A program made the position numbers and the translations under genes. Positions 34,501 to 46,556 of a stretch of 64,000 nucleotides of DNA are shown here, in pieces. The stretch is taken from assembly GCA_000697055.1 (NCBI GenBank), contig JNDT01001935.1, positions 1 through 64,000 of the forward strand, written 5' to 3'. The stretch comes from Saksenaea vasiformis B4078 (lineage: Eukaryota > Mucoromycota > Mucoromycetes > Mucorales > Saksenaeaceae). How positions within the stretch are numbered: position 1 is the stretch's first letter; each line of letters starts with the position of its first letter. The notes below the pieces were generated by a model. That model was given only the letters and a program-made list of their open reading frames with translations. It searched no databases and was not told where the DNA came from.

Positions 34501-34936
34501 CTTTGCGCTTGGACATTGATTTGATAATGTGTACAGCTATTCATTGCATCAATGTGATTTGGGGGGAGCCGCTACTGATCAAAAACGTGGCGTCAATATG
34601 AGCAGCGCGTTTTCAAGCGATCAGGTGGGGCCAAGGGAACCTTCTTAAAATTCGAGTAACTTGTGAGACGAAACCCAGGGAAAACGGGGAAATCAATAGG
34701 AATATCACAATGATTTCCTTATAACCAAGATAAATGATAGCTTATCTCTATTAACTTGGGCTTTTTCTGTCTTGAATAGAGAAAAATGGAAAGTAGAGAA
34801 TGTGTTCATTTTCAAATGGAGACGAGTCCATACGAATTAGGCAATCTCTCTGCTTGAGCAAGGTCACATGCACCAAAGAAAAATATAAAGCTTGTGTAGC
34901 CAAGGGAGCCTTTTCTTCCATGTTATTCTTTCGCTT
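31556..34936. other. 3.4-kb intergenic region, WNK to arrestin
   Basis: Divergent promoters for the WNK and arrestin genes lie at the two ends. Between them no gene, RNA or recognised repeat can be supported. The open frames at 32495-32851 and 32942-33310 show no family signature, and no splice pattern extends them. Confidence 0.5.
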
Positions 34937-36446
34937 ATGGCCATTATTTCTCTTAGTATCCACCCAGAAGCTGAAACGATTGATTTGTTTGACGAAGAAA
35001 ATACACTTCCTAATGAGCAATGTTTATTACGAGGACATATTGAAATCAAGCTGACACGACCCGTTCACGTACGCCAAATCGCAGTGGAATTCAACGGATT
35101 CTTGCGCAGCGTTATTTCGTTGGACTATCCTGAACATAAAATGTGGAATCAAACTGAACCAGATCTTCGAGTATTGATTGATCGGACAAAGCGGCGTGCC
35201 ACTGGATTTGCCGAATCAACTCAGCTACTGACTCACGAGCGAACGACTGTAGTTGATCAACCAACCTTACTTCGTGCAGGACTCACACGTTGGTCGTTCG
35301 AATTACCACTCAATAATATACAGTCTCTTCCACCTTCTTTGTTACTTCCCCGTCATTCGATTCGCTATGAACTTTCGGCTTGTATTAAATTGACATCACT
35401 GCGCGAACGAGTCAAGATCAGCTACTGGAATGTGAGATCAAAAGCTGCCCGCCGTGTCTCTATTGCCTACCGTCGTCTTTCCAATACATTACCGCCATTA
35501 CAAGATGCGTCCTCCTCCCCTTCACAACAACAGCAACAACAACAACAACAACAACAGCCGTCCATTGATTTTACCAATAAGAAGCGAAACCGTTTGCTTA
35601 GTACATCCATCCCCATCCGACTCCGAAGACACTCCCATGCTAGCCTACAGGCTCTCTCCTGCGTATCCCGAATAAGATACCGAGGCTCTCGGTCAGGAGT
35701 GATGCAGTATCAGGTGGTCACTCCTCGATCTGTATGTCTTCAACAAAGATCAGTCCATATCTCTTGTGATTTTTTAATGCAATCCAGTACGGCGATTGAA
35801 GCTGTTGAGCTTTCGTTGGATCAAACAGAAACTTACCCGTATGTACCACCTTTGAATGGCACTGAGGTTGAGTTTTAATTTTCGCCTATTGTTAGCCGTC
35901 GTGCAGGTCAAATCAAAGCCAATCAACCTTTACATCCAAACATGCTAGTCTCACGCACGCGCAAATTTTCTCGTAAGTTTTTTTTTCTTGTCTTCTTGCG
36001 TTTTCTTGAGTTGACGGTTGAAAAAAAAAAAGAACAAAAGCACGAAGTCCATGCAGCAGGCACAGTGGAAAACAAATGCAAGTATAACCTTAAAATTGAA
36101 TAGGATCGATATTAAATCATGACGTATAGCATTTTCTGTGCCATTGGATGTTCCACAGCTATGCCAATCCATTCATAGTAACGGATTACAGATTACTCAC
36201 AAGTTACGGATGGTCATCTATTTTGGTACAGGCGAGCGTAAAATGTCTTTAAGCTTTCCCTTGGAGATTGGCACCGTGCCTGGCACGGCTCCCCACGCTG
36301 TACAACGTCAATGGCTGGAGGATGATGAGTCAGATTATACAGAGAGTATATGTAAACTTCCGAGTTATCATGATGTACTGTATGAAGGTGCACCACCATG
36401 TCCATTTCTGGATGAAGAAGAATTAGCCCCAATGTATGTACAATAA
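34937..36446 (+). CDS. Arrestin-like (alpha-arrestin) protein
   Basis: Alpha-arrestins are adaptors that recruit ubiquitin ligases to membrane transporters for endocytosis. Three exons: 34937-35838, 35896-35972 and 36130-36446, giving 431 aa. The arrestin N-domain begins with an LRGHIEIKLTRPVHVRQIAV strand region and continues through RWSFELPL and the HSIRYELSACIKL motif. The arrestin C-domain follows, with KFSPFSVPLDVPQ, ITHKLRMVIYFG and MSLSFPLEIGTVPG. A polyglutamine run (about 11 Gln, CAA/CAG codons, 35525-35560) sits between the domains. The first intron is 57 nt, a multiple of three, and holds the only in-frame stop. No PPxY motif was noticed, though the tail has PSYHDV and DEEELAP. The start is the first ATG of the frame. 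Confidence 0.88.
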
Positions 36447-36655
36447 GCAAATATCAAGCAAATATGTTTCCACACGTGCGAATGCTTAAAAAAAAAAGAA
36501 GAGAAGACTGTTTATTTCATTGTCCTACCATGGGATCCAAAAGGGTGAATGTCGGTCCATCGGGGTTTTGCCGACACTTAAAAAAAAACTTGCTAGTGAG
36601 TTTGGATCGTCCATTTGCTTCCCTTCCTTTCTCTTTGCTTTCCTTTTTCAACCAT

Positions 36656-38190
36656 ATGGGTGCTGTTCAATCGAAACGAAAAAATAAAGAAGCCAAATAC
36701 GCATCCTATCTAGCACAAAAAGCAGGAAGTAGCAGTGCTTCCATTAAAGATGATAATGCGTCGGTTGCCACTTCACATACTTCATCTCCACGTCTGCAAA
36801 AAACAACACTAAGCACTAGAGCAGGCCTACTTCCACAACGTTCAAGTAGTCATGACCGATTATCACACCAAAACTCAAAACATCGACCCACCCCGCCCAC
36901 ATCCACATCCTATCAACCTCGCTCACCCGTTGAACCGCGACAAAATCAAATAGAATATGCTGGCTTACAATCAAACAGTGCCTTTCTACCAAAAGATTGG
37001 GATTCTCAGGATCGCCATTACGCTGTAAGACCCAAACACCTAATTTTCGTAACTCAAACCCCTCCATCTGACGCGTTTCTTTCCCTTCCTTTCTTTCTTT
37101 CTTTGTTTCTTCCAGCTTCATTATGCATTGAAGCAATTATTTGGCAAGTATGCATCTCCGATCTCGTACGATCATGCAACAAAATAGAAAAACTCAATTA
37201 TTTTTATTTTTTGCATTAGCAATGTTATGTCGGCGGTGTTACCCAAGCTTACCAAAGGAGCTCATGTTGTAGATATAGGATGTGCAAATGGTACTTGGAT
37301 AATGGTAAAAAAATTTACTTTCTTTGTCAGCCCGCCCGACATTAAATTCGACTTGCTTTTGTGTAGGACATGGCAACACAATATCCAGATTGTCGTTTTA
37401 CCGGTGTAGACAATGCAATGGAGCTATCGCCGGAAACACTACGTTTGCCAAACGTTCAAATTGAGATGACCAATGAATTTCAAAGCTTACCGTTGGAGGA
37501 CCAGAGCGTGGATGTTGTCCATATACGTGCGCTGAGCTTGAGAACACTGCGAAGTGGTTGGCTGAAAACGATGCGAGAGGCGTACCGTATTCTTAAACCA
37601 GGTGGTGTAGTACAACTACTGGATTTGCACAACGTGGTAAGGGCCCTCGACTTGTATTTTTTTCTCCTCAGGTGCATCTCACAAACTTTTTCATTCTCCC
37701 CTTCTCTCTCTTTTTCCAGCCGAGCGGAACAGTACTTATCGAATCCTTTGTTGAAACAGGTAAGTTGCTTAACAAAAAAAGAAAAGAAAGGAAAAAAAGA
37801 TCTCACTATTTCCTTTTTGTAGTGCGCAAGATCATGACTTCTGAAGATCAAGATTTTGATATCGCAGAAAATGCACCTGCTATCATGCAAAAAACGGGGT
37901 TTCAAATTATACAGAGCAAGAAAAAGAAGATCCATTTTAGTAAGTAGGGGTAACCTGTTCCTCCATTGACTGAAGCAAAAAAAAAAAAAATATTAGGTTC
38001 CGACGGCAAACTTGGCGAGGAATTTATTGCCATTATGCTACGTATATATGAATCAGGGCGTTACACCTTGGCACCAAAGATGGGACTTGAGCCGGAAGAA
38101 TATCGACTCCGTGTCGAGATGGTGTGTGCTCAATGCGTCAAGAATAACGCCAGCGTAGATTGGTACGCTTATGTTGGAAAAAAGATGTGA
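36656..38190 (+). CDS. SAM-dependent methyltransferase, putatively N-myristoylated
   Basis: Seven exons: 36656-37024, 37116-37147, 37220-37304, 37367-37636, 37720-37759, 37823-37939 and 37997-38190, giving 368 aa. The ~120-aa N-terminus is Ser/Lys-rich and disordered. It starts MGAVQSKRK, which fits an N-myristoylation signal (Gly2, Ser6) plus a basic patch. The class I methyltransferase fold follows: motif I VVDIGCANG (150-158), an acidic FTGVD at the end of strand 2, VDVVHIRAL near motif IV, and ILKPGGVVQLLD for the post-motif. The C-terminal part is AAP..EEYRLRVEMV-like. Substrate unknown; this disordered-N-terminus type is common in zygomycete fungi. It starts 210 bases after the arrestin stop, on the same strand. 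Membrane attachment is inferred from the N-terminus only. Confidence 0.88.
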
Positions 38191-40416
38191 AACTCTTTTT
38201 CTCTGTCTCGGCAGGACCGGATCGATGAGAACCTCCCACCCCTTAAGGACCCAGCAAAACGCATACAAACATATACCAGAAACAAAAGAAAAGAAAAGAA
38301 AAGAAAAATACGCGCATCTTACATATACGGAAACGTTTAGCGGAGACTTTGTGAAATGCAAAATGAAATAGACGTGGAATACGTACTCCTTTTTTTTTTC
38401 CCCACCTCGGATCTAGTGCCGTAGGACCTCCAATAAACTCTATCTCAGCTAAGGAGGAAAGAAAAAAAGAATAACCGTTGTCAAAGTTGTCACTGTTGTG
38501 ATGTAACACGTTGGTAAGAACAATGTAGAAAAAAACCATGACAACTTTACCCTCATTGCCATGGGTAGGATTTAGATGGGCAATCAGCCATGGTTGAAAG
38601 TGATCTAGCCGGCTGTGTCGGAATAATAGCACTAGACAGGAGCAAAACTTTCATCCGTGATAATCCTTTTTCAAAAACCTGCAGCGCTCGAAAAGTGTCT
38701 CCAGGGTTCACTACATTTAACCTCCCGGAAGCAGCGCAAGTGGAGTGTGCGCGTAGCAGAACCCTTTGTGAATGTGCAGCTTTTGCAGAAAGCAAAGTAG
38801 CACCAGATGTGAAGTGATGTTGCACTGGCCTTCTCTTTAGATTCGCTCTTTCCAAACATGTCTACCTTCCTTTTTTTTCAAAGAGAACTCTGTCAACTTG
38901 TTATTAGTCAATATGTGCCGAGAGAGAGAGGGAGAGAGAGGTCATGCTCGTGGTTTACACACCTAGTTGATGTGACCTAGTGGGCTTTGCGCAAGAACAT
39001 CCAAGCGGATATGCAATCAATCATTCATCAATCAACGACCTGACCAATAGATATTCACAAAGCCAAACTAGTAACTTTAAAACATCGTTCCCTAAACCTG
39101 TATCAGCTATAACAATTGCACATTTTACCCATTGAGTCTACATTATAACGCAGCTTATTGGGCCCTTGATCTGCCTTTGACCTACTCGAGGTGGCCCATA
39201 GGACATGGGCTATTAGCGCAAGTAGTCTCCAGACCGAACGACCTCGAATAAAAAGCGAGTTTACCGTTCGATTCGTAAGTGCATAGTCTAATGGGTTCAA
39301 AACTAGGAAGTAACTAGCATTCTTCCTATTAAAGGCAACGGTGAATATATGTTTATTGCGGTAGCACCTTTTGCGGGCTTAGGCTGCGGAGCTGATGTTT
39401 TCATCGGTCCATAGATGAAACTGCCCGAATTTGCTGATATCCTTGATAAAACTGTTTCATAGAAAGATGATGATCACATACAGCTAATACAAACAATAAA
39501 CGCCTGCTTATTCCAAGTAGTAATGAACCTTCAAGCTAGTAAAAAGCCAAAGGTGCTTCGTCAAATAAATCGATCCAACAGCCTAGACGTAATCTTCCGC
39601 GGCAGTAACCAACAAGAATACTCAAGCGCTACATGTATCTCAGAAAAGACGTCAAGGCTTGTGCGACAGCGCAACATCAATTCACAGCTGGTGAAACTTT
39701 ACTTTCTGGGAAGACTGTGAATATACACTTGTTCTTTTAAACACAGGTCTGTCATTCAGGACGTCCTCGTTTTTTGGAATTACCGTCATCCTGGTAACAG
39801 GACACATCGGGGAGATTTGCCATCCACCTGCCCTTACTTCGTGTGTTTATTACCTGATCAGTAGCTTAAACAAAGTAAACCCCTCCCAGGAGCACGTGTA
39901 GTGGCAATCATCTGTGTATGGCGCAGTTTGGGCAGTTTATGACAGCAGGACCGCCTGGACAGTTTAGGAAACCACATGAGTTTGTACAACCTGCATTTCG
40001 TTAGAGAGAAACAAAAAGCACAGATCAACAACTGGTCAAAGCGAGAAAAAGGGACCCGCATGAAACAGACACCAGCAAATAGTGTAATAGGAGTAGTCCT
40101 TCCATTTAGTATTGCAATTGCTGTGAGTAATAAAGGTCTATTCCGACAAGACCATTGCACAGAGCTATAATGATTTACCCTTGTGTGTTATCCTAACTAA
40201 TCGCATGCATCAGACTAATTAAGGTCAATCAGCTAGCCAATGCAACTGAAGTCTCTTTCTTTCTATCAAGGCTTGGCAGAGTTTGTCTGAATCATCGAAT
40301 AAAGGTTCTCAACCAAGTTGTCTATGAGTGACATGTGAATTCCCTACTTAGTCTCACGCGAGTCGCTGAGATTCCTTCTCAGAAGCAAAGGGTAAATAGT
40401 CGACATTGGGGTAGCA

Positions 40417-40848
40417 TTACGCATCACATTCAAATGAACAGTGATACTCCGAGTGGTAGTGTTCCACCATCACAGGGTCCTGACTTCCAACCAAAAGATG
40501 AATCGCGGAATTAACCCAATTTTCCCATCTGCTTCTGCACCATCGCGACGTTTCCTCAGAAACCGGCACAAAGCCATCCTTCGTATTTTTTTTATCACTC
40601 CGCGTCGGAATCAACAGAGCGGTGTATTCTCAGAACTCGATTGTCATTTTCTTTTTTGAAAAGGCGCGGGGTTCGTGGCGATGCTCGGCCCGGCACAAAG
40701 TTGGACACCACCGATCATTTGGGTTTGTCTTGAGCAACCTGTGTTGTCTTAAAAATTGGTTCACATCGCCCAAAGCTTGGCGCCCCGCATTTTTTTTAAT
40801 TATTGCACACGTTAGAATGTGTCCACCATCGACAGCACGGAACACCAT
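40417..40848 (-). pseudogene. Possible decayed coding relic, one in-frame stop
   Basis: Reading from 40848 down to 40417, one frame stays open for 143 codons except for one TGA at 40632-40630. The translation is rich in Trp, His, Cys and Arg and looks protein-like (for example NDRWCPTLCRAEHRHEPRAF, then SRWCRSRWENWV). No family was recognised. It may be a fragment of a mobile element or chance. Confidence 0.25.
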
Positions 40849-42970
40849 ATCTGATAAACGTGTATTTCTCGAAAATCAAAGATCGCATGATGATATTCAG
40901 GTGTACTTGAACGTGTTTCTTTCTTTTTTGGCGAAATAACGTACTACATTAAGGATTGGATATTGTTATTATGTCTTAAATGGTTACTCGTGCGTCAAAG
41001 ACCACCATGGATGCAAACCAGAAATTGCATTTCATATCGCCAAAACCATGATCCATTTACTACTTGTCCATGGAATCCATTGTCCATTGTTTCTTTTTCT
41101 ACTGGCCATCAGTTACTGCTACCACTACAAACAGACCGATTTGCCTTGTAGTTGTGATGTTATACATGTGCGCTGCATAGTGCGGACCATCTCTTTCAGA
41201 GACGTTTCCACTGTCAAACAGGGAGCACCATGTCGACATATTGCCTTTCTTAGGACGCTGACAGATGCTGAATATCGTCTTTTTTTCTGTCATTTTCAGT
41301 TTGGAGGATGATCTTGCGTCTACATTGCGTTATGGATTATGCGTTGGTGGTCATTCTGCTGTTAATATTGATTCTATGCGCTATTATATAATTAAAGAGA
41401 TAATGCGAACCACGCTATCCTCTGTACCATACTATAGAACGGGGTCCAGGTTACAAAATAAACGAAATTAACGGCCCTTTTATAAAGCTGCCTAGAATGC
41501 AATTCCATTATCTACGATGTTGCTTACGAAAGCGACTCATTGGAAGTTGCTTTTGCATAGATGAGATGTAGACTTACGAACGTCTCCTGAAAGGAAACTC
41601 GCTCGCATAATTGATCACGAGTAAAAAGAGAGCGGAAGATTACGTTATCCATGTATTGTGACACGAAATCCCATCAACGTCTTTCTATGAGAAAGAGATA
41701 TGTAGTAACCAATCTTCTTGTCTCTTGTGCGCTCCGCAACTTGCTGTTGTTCGTTCCACCTGACTTTCTCTGGGAGTGCTTCATCCCTATGATAATGGAA
41801 ATAACTGATAATTATTCGTCATTCTTCACTGATTCCCGCTCATTTCACGCCTTCATTTTATAAAAACAATCTTGATGATGCTTTTCCCTTCTCCAGAGGA
41901 AATTGCCTAGCTACTCAAGAAAGAAAGGGAGAAGCCACCCTATGCTTCATGCAGTTCAACCACTTGATGCTAGTCGTGTAAGCTTCACCATGTCGGGTCA
42001 AGGTTGGTCGATAGCATCGTTTCCAGTAGGCTCCTGAATATGTATCCATTTTCATCAAAAGGACGTGTCTTTTTTATAAATGCTTGTAGGGTTTCGCTAC
42101 ATGCACCAGCTGGAGACATGCTGTATCTGATCCTATGACGTAGTCGGCCCTCTTTTTTTTCGTTTAAGGTCCAGATGATATCGATTTTCTGCGTCGTACA
42201 GCCTATTAATAGATAATGTAGCAATTATCCGAAACTGAGGTCAAATCGTTGGCAGCAACAGATCAATGCTGTAGACAGCACTGAAGGAAAAAGGTCTATC
42301 CTTAACCAACACGCCAAGCGTTCAAGGAACGCACCTTTGTCGTGGGATGTTACCATAAAGAGATGCTTCGCCGTTCGGACATACAAGTTAGATGAAGAAG
42401 GTACCGTGGTGCATTCGATGGGGGAAAAGGAACACCAGTATACTGATCGACAGTTTGTTTTCTTCCTTAAAAAGGGACGACGAAATATATACTTGACAGT
42501 GCTTTCCGGGTAGAGGAGTTCAGCCTGTCCTTGCTTTTCGTATACGGTCCCATCCGCGGCTTCATGGTATGTCTATTCTTATAGAGTTCACGAGAAGATC
42601 GACGAGGAAACTAAAGAGAAGTGAACAAGCGAAAAGGGGAGGCTGTTTGGGTTATGTTCGTCAAGAATGTTACACATTCCTATTCCTCAACGCCCATTTG
42701 CTGGCAAAGAGGTAACGTTTTGTGGAAATGGACAGAGTCCAATGGAAGATATTGATCCCTAAAAGAAATCGGATGAACGTTATAAGAAACTTAGCAAGAA
42801 TGAGTCAAACTCCAGCTTTGGTATAAAAAGCGTAGATTGGGCGCATGACACATTGTCACCAATCAGGCGTCCGAGACTCACTCTAAAAGGAAACTGGATC
42901 CTTTTTTTCCTGCGTCCTTTTATCTTGGTTTTTTTTCTTTCCCATTACCTTTCCTTCACCGTTTCTCTTT

Positions 42971-42985
42971 ATATATATATATATA
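42971..42985. repeat. TA microsatellite before the transporter ATG
   Basis: About seven TA units end only ten bases before the start codon at 42995. That is too close for a TATA box unless the leader is extremely short, so it is recorded as a simple repeat. Confidence 0.7.
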
Positions 42986-42994
42986 CCTGTAATT

Positions 42995-44543
42995 ATGCTA
43001 CCTACGTACGGCACTGTAGATGATATTCCTTCGTCCGAGTTAACGGCGGCCGAGCGCGATCTTTTACAGGCTGACCGACCTGGTTACGGATCACGGAGTA
43101 GGTTAGAAGTGGGGTTCAATCTTGTCAACGCTACATGTGGTGCTGGTATCATTGGACTTCCTTTTGCCATCCAACAGGCCGGATTCTTTCCAGGCATCTT
43201 ATTATCGATCTTTGTTGCGATTGTATCTCAACTTGGACTCTACATGTTAATCCTGGCTGGTCGAAGGGTGGGCATATACAAGTATGCTGTTCTTGTAGAA
43301 CAACTTCTTGGTCGGCCAGGATTCCATTTCTTAAATTTCATGATCTTTATACAAGCCGCTGGAAGTTGCATCAGTTATTTTATCTGTAAGTTATTCAAAA
43401 TTAAGTTTTGTCGGGGTCACTTGTCAGGCAGCATATTCATCATGCTGATTTCATTTGTTCCACCCTAGTGGTCGGTGATACCATACCTGTACTTCTTTCA
43501 TTGTATTTTCCACAGTATACGTTTGATCGATCCATCGTCGTCAGCACAATTGCTATTGTCTTTGTGAGTTTATTTAATTTGAGGGGTCAAGGGGAAAAAG
43601 CTCATCTGCTTTTAAGGTACTTCCGCTCAATTTATCGCGATCGATTGGGTCATTGGCACGATGGTCTATCTTATCTGTTCTTTGCCTTCCAGTGATTTTA
43701 TTGACACTTCTCATCCGAGCGCCTGTCTACGCACCTGAACATCATGCACCTATCGGTTGGGAAAGTCCAAATCTATTTGCAGCCATCGGGATTATGGCGT
43801 TTGCATTTGCGTGTTCTCAAGTAAGACGAGTACTACAGATAAGAAACAAAAAGGAGAACTGATGGGAATCAACCAGGTTGCTTTCAACAATTATCTCAGT
43901 TTACGTGATCAGTCTTCACGGGGATGGGGTATCGCCATCAGTATCGCATCATGTCTTAGTTGGTCACTTTCGATGCTATTTGCTATTTTGGGATATCTTT
44001 CTTTCGGAACAGATGTCCAATCCAATTTGTTTCTGAATTTTGCAGCAGATGACGTTGTTGTTAATGTTGGGAGATTTGCTTTAGGGTTTAGTATGGTGCT
44101 GACTATTCCGTTAAGTCCAACTTTTTGTTAAAAGCAAGCCTTAACCTTTTACTATTAGGATGGCTTTTTATCCTACACGTGAGGCTGTTCAAAAATCATT
44201 ACATTTGGAAACAGACGATCGACCACCAAGTCAAACAGAACATTACATTCTTACTGTTGTTTTGTTCTTGATCATTACGGCTATTGGTACCTATGTAAGA
44301 TCACTCGCCAAGGTTTACAGTATCGTCGGTGGACTTGCAGCAAGTACATTGGCTTATATTTTACCGGCGGCAGCTTATCTTGCAACAAGAAGAGCTTCTG
44401 TATCAGACGAGTTACTTAAAACCTCACTTTTAACGGGTGACGATGATAGTCAATCATCATCTCGTTTACTTGTTGTAGCAGCTGTTCTTCTCATTATTTG
44501 GGGTACAGTTCTTGCCTTGCTTTCCATACAATATTGCATCTGA
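42995..44543 (+). CDS. AAAP-family amino-acid transporter (SLC38/AVT-like)
   Basis: An integral membrane amino-acid transporter, probably vacuolar or plasma membrane. Five exons: 42995-43385, 43469-43563, 43617-43820, 43877-44109 and 44159-44543, giving 435 aa. The family opening appears as FNLVNATCGAGIIGLPFAI (about 35-53). About ten to eleven membrane segments follow, with conserved AFACSQVAFNNYLSLRDQS in the middle and TIPMAFYPTREAV across the exon 4-5 junction, matching the SLC38-type PMxxFxTRE motif. The start lies behind a TA run. Exon borders at 43563/43617 and 44109/44159 were fixed by frame and family similarity. Direction of transport and substrate cannot be read from the sequence. 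Confidence 0.92.
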
Positions 44544-44948
44544 AATCTTTCAATATATCCTACACCATGATTGGCTCTCTCTTTTCTCCTTTTCCTTTTT
44601 CATTTTCTTATGGCAACCCCAACTACGAGTCGCTTAGTGGTTCCTGTTTATCAGATTTGACTACGGTCTCTTTTACAAAGGAGGCGATTGGTTTCTTTCT
44701 TGTTCCGTTTTATATTGTAACTCCGTTTCAATTTCTTCAAGAAAAGCTCTGTGCTGATTGGAACATGTTTTCAAGAAGATGAAAAAGCATGAACAATGTG
44801 ACTCTGTAATAGTTGAAAAAGGTCGACGTATGTGTCTTCCATTTGTCCAGTCCCTTTTTTTTTGGGCAAAATAAAAAAAGAGTCCAAAATAAATTTTTCT
44901 CACCCTTTGTTTCTCTCTTATTTTCTTTCGCCTTTTATCCTTTTTATC
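44544..44948. other. Intergenic, transporter to RRM gene
   Basis: About 400 bases with no gene. The half near 44949 is pyrimidine-rich (TTTCTCTC-type tracts), as usual for the promoter and leader of a highly expressed fungal gene. Confidence 0.55.
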
Positions 44949-45678
44949 ATGTCTGTGAAACTCTTCGTTGGTGGTCTTGCCTGGGCAACTACAGATGATA
45001 GCTTGTTTGATGCTTTCTCTGCTTATGGTAACGTTGTGTCTGCTGCTGTAATCAAGGATCGTGAAACTGGTAAGTGTTCCTCTTAAATCGCTATCTTTGA
45101 AATGGGTTTCTATGATGATGATGGGTTTTGGGTACTGGAAATTCCTATCTTTTCTTTTTTGTAGGGAAAGTTATATGTGAAAAATCTGTTTGCTTGCAAG
45201 CCGGGTTCTTTCTTTTACGGTGACTTTCCCTTACAAACAAAAATCTTTCTCTCTTTCTCTTTACTTTTGTTGGTGTCCCTCTCAATATTTTTTGCCTCTC
45301 TCTCTCTCTCTCTCTTTTGTCCACTGAAGGCCGTTCCCGTGGTTTTGGCTTTGTCACCTATGACTCCGCTGATGAAGCTGACAAGGCCATTGATGCTCTG
45401 CATAACTCTGAGCTCGACGGACGTACTATCAAGGTAAGCTATATAACCTCCTTAAAAGTAATACCTAACTAACTCTTTCTCTCCCTTTCAAGGTTGACCG
45501 TGCTGCTGACCGTGGTGACCGCAACGACCGTGGCCCCCGCCGTCCCCGCAATGACTATGGTAATGGTGGACAACGTTATGGCCGTGATCGTAGCTTTGGT
45601 AACGAAGGTGGCTATGGTGGTGGTTACGAAAGAAACAACTACTCCTCCGGTGGTGACTACCAATCTGGCGGCTATTAA
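44949..45678 (+). CDS. Glycine-rich RRM RNA-binding protein
   Basis: Three exons: 44949-45069, 45330-45433 and 45493-45678, giving 136 aa. One RRM fills residues 4-80, with RNP2 LFVGGL (5-10) and RNP1 RGFGFVTY. The C-terminal half is an Arg/Gly/Asp-rich low-complexity tail with GYGGGYERNNY-type sequence ending in GGY. This is the architecture of cold-inducible/plant GRP-type RNA chaperones, which bind mRNA and enter granules. The first intron is unusually long for this window (260 nt) and contains a TC microsatellite (45296-45316). Tail-to-tail with the next gene, 300 bases apart. Confidence 0.93.
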
Positions 45679-45978
45679 AGCCGGATAACCTTTTTCTTAC
45701 TTGTGTGTGCAAAAAAAATCCCCCAAAAAAGATAGCCAGAAAAAAAAAAACAATCCACGTATCATGTAGCCGAATCATCTCTTATGCGTTCTTCTTCATT
45801 CTTCGTTCTTGTACACCATGTTATAGTTTGCAGTGCAAGGTGCTCTCTTGATTAAAACAAAGTATTTCTTAACACTCTCATTATGGGTATTTGTTATTAT
45901 TATTATTGCTGCTGTGTCAGTCATGGAATTATAAGTTTACACAAGAGTTGTTTATTACAAAATAGTCTCGCTATATAA
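45679..45978. terminator. Convergent 3' region of two RRM genes
   Basis: The stops of the two RRM genes face each other across 300 bases, so both polyadenylation signals must lie here. A-rich and TATT-repeat sequence (45890-45910) is visible; no exact signal is assigned. Confidence 0.5.
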
Positions 45979-46556
45979 TTATGTTTCTTTTTCTCCCTCA
46001 TTGCTTTCTTCTGCAGCCTCTTTCTTATCTGGGTTGGCGTATTTAGCCAGCCATGCGTCATCCGCCCATACTGTTTTTTTTTTTTTTTTCGTGTGTTAGT
46101 ATTCATTACTATCAGTAAACTATTCCCCTTTACCTGCTTTATTCGATGCTGCGGTAATTTTCTGTGGTTTAGCCATATTCACCTTGATGACTCGTCCATT
46201 TAATTCGGCGTGGTGCATATTATCGATAGCGTCTAATGCGTCATTTTCTGTCTCAAATTCGACAAAACCAAATCCTCTATGAGGATTGTCTACATCCTTT
46301 TGTCAGCCTTCTTTAGGGCAAGTAGAGTCATCTTACGTGAACCCGGATCAGGCGCTAACTGAACTGTAACAATGTCACCAAACGGAATAAACGCCGCGTG
46401 GAGCATCTCCTCCGTTACTTCTTGATCGAGCCCACCTATAAACATTCGATGAGTATGCTTCCTACACAACGGATCATCCCACAGATCAGAAAGGAAAAGT
46501 TACTTGCCGACGTACAATGTCGTCTTGTTCCGTGCGTGAATATTGATCGTCGTCAT
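45979..46556 (-). CDS. PPIE-like RRM protein lacking a cyclophilin domain
   Basis: Four exons: 46556-46508, 46435-46337, 46289-46134 and 46070-45979, giving 131 aa. The RRM is nearly that of cyclophilin E (PPIE), with LYVGGLDQEVTEEMLHAAFI, FIPFGDIV, HRGFGFVEFETENDA, AIDNMHHAELNGR and AKP. The PPIE-type VWADDAWL follows the domain. The protein then ends in an acidic tail, so the peptidyl-prolyl isomerase domain of animal PPIE (about 300 aa) is absent. The likely role is in splicing or mRNA binding, inferred from the RRM. The first intron appears to use a GC donor (G|GCAAGT). An alternative 42-nt GT-AG intron also keeps frame but breaks the RNP2 match. Confidence 0.88.

Larger units (their letters stand above)
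38191..42994. other. 4.8-kb gene-poor region
   Basis: No convincing gene. A GA-rich run lies at 38920-38941. A minus-strand frame at 40417-40848 is interrupted by a single TGA at 40630-40632 and is listed separately as a possible relic. The last ~450 bases are the promoter of the transporter, ending in a TA run at 42971-42985 immediately before its ATG. Confidence 0.5.

Noticed and set aside
35876..35878. In-frame TAA in the arrestin gene, suggesting a pseudogene
   Set aside because: It lies inside a 57-nt intron with a perfect GTATGT donor and TTAG acceptor. Removing it restores the arrestin frame.
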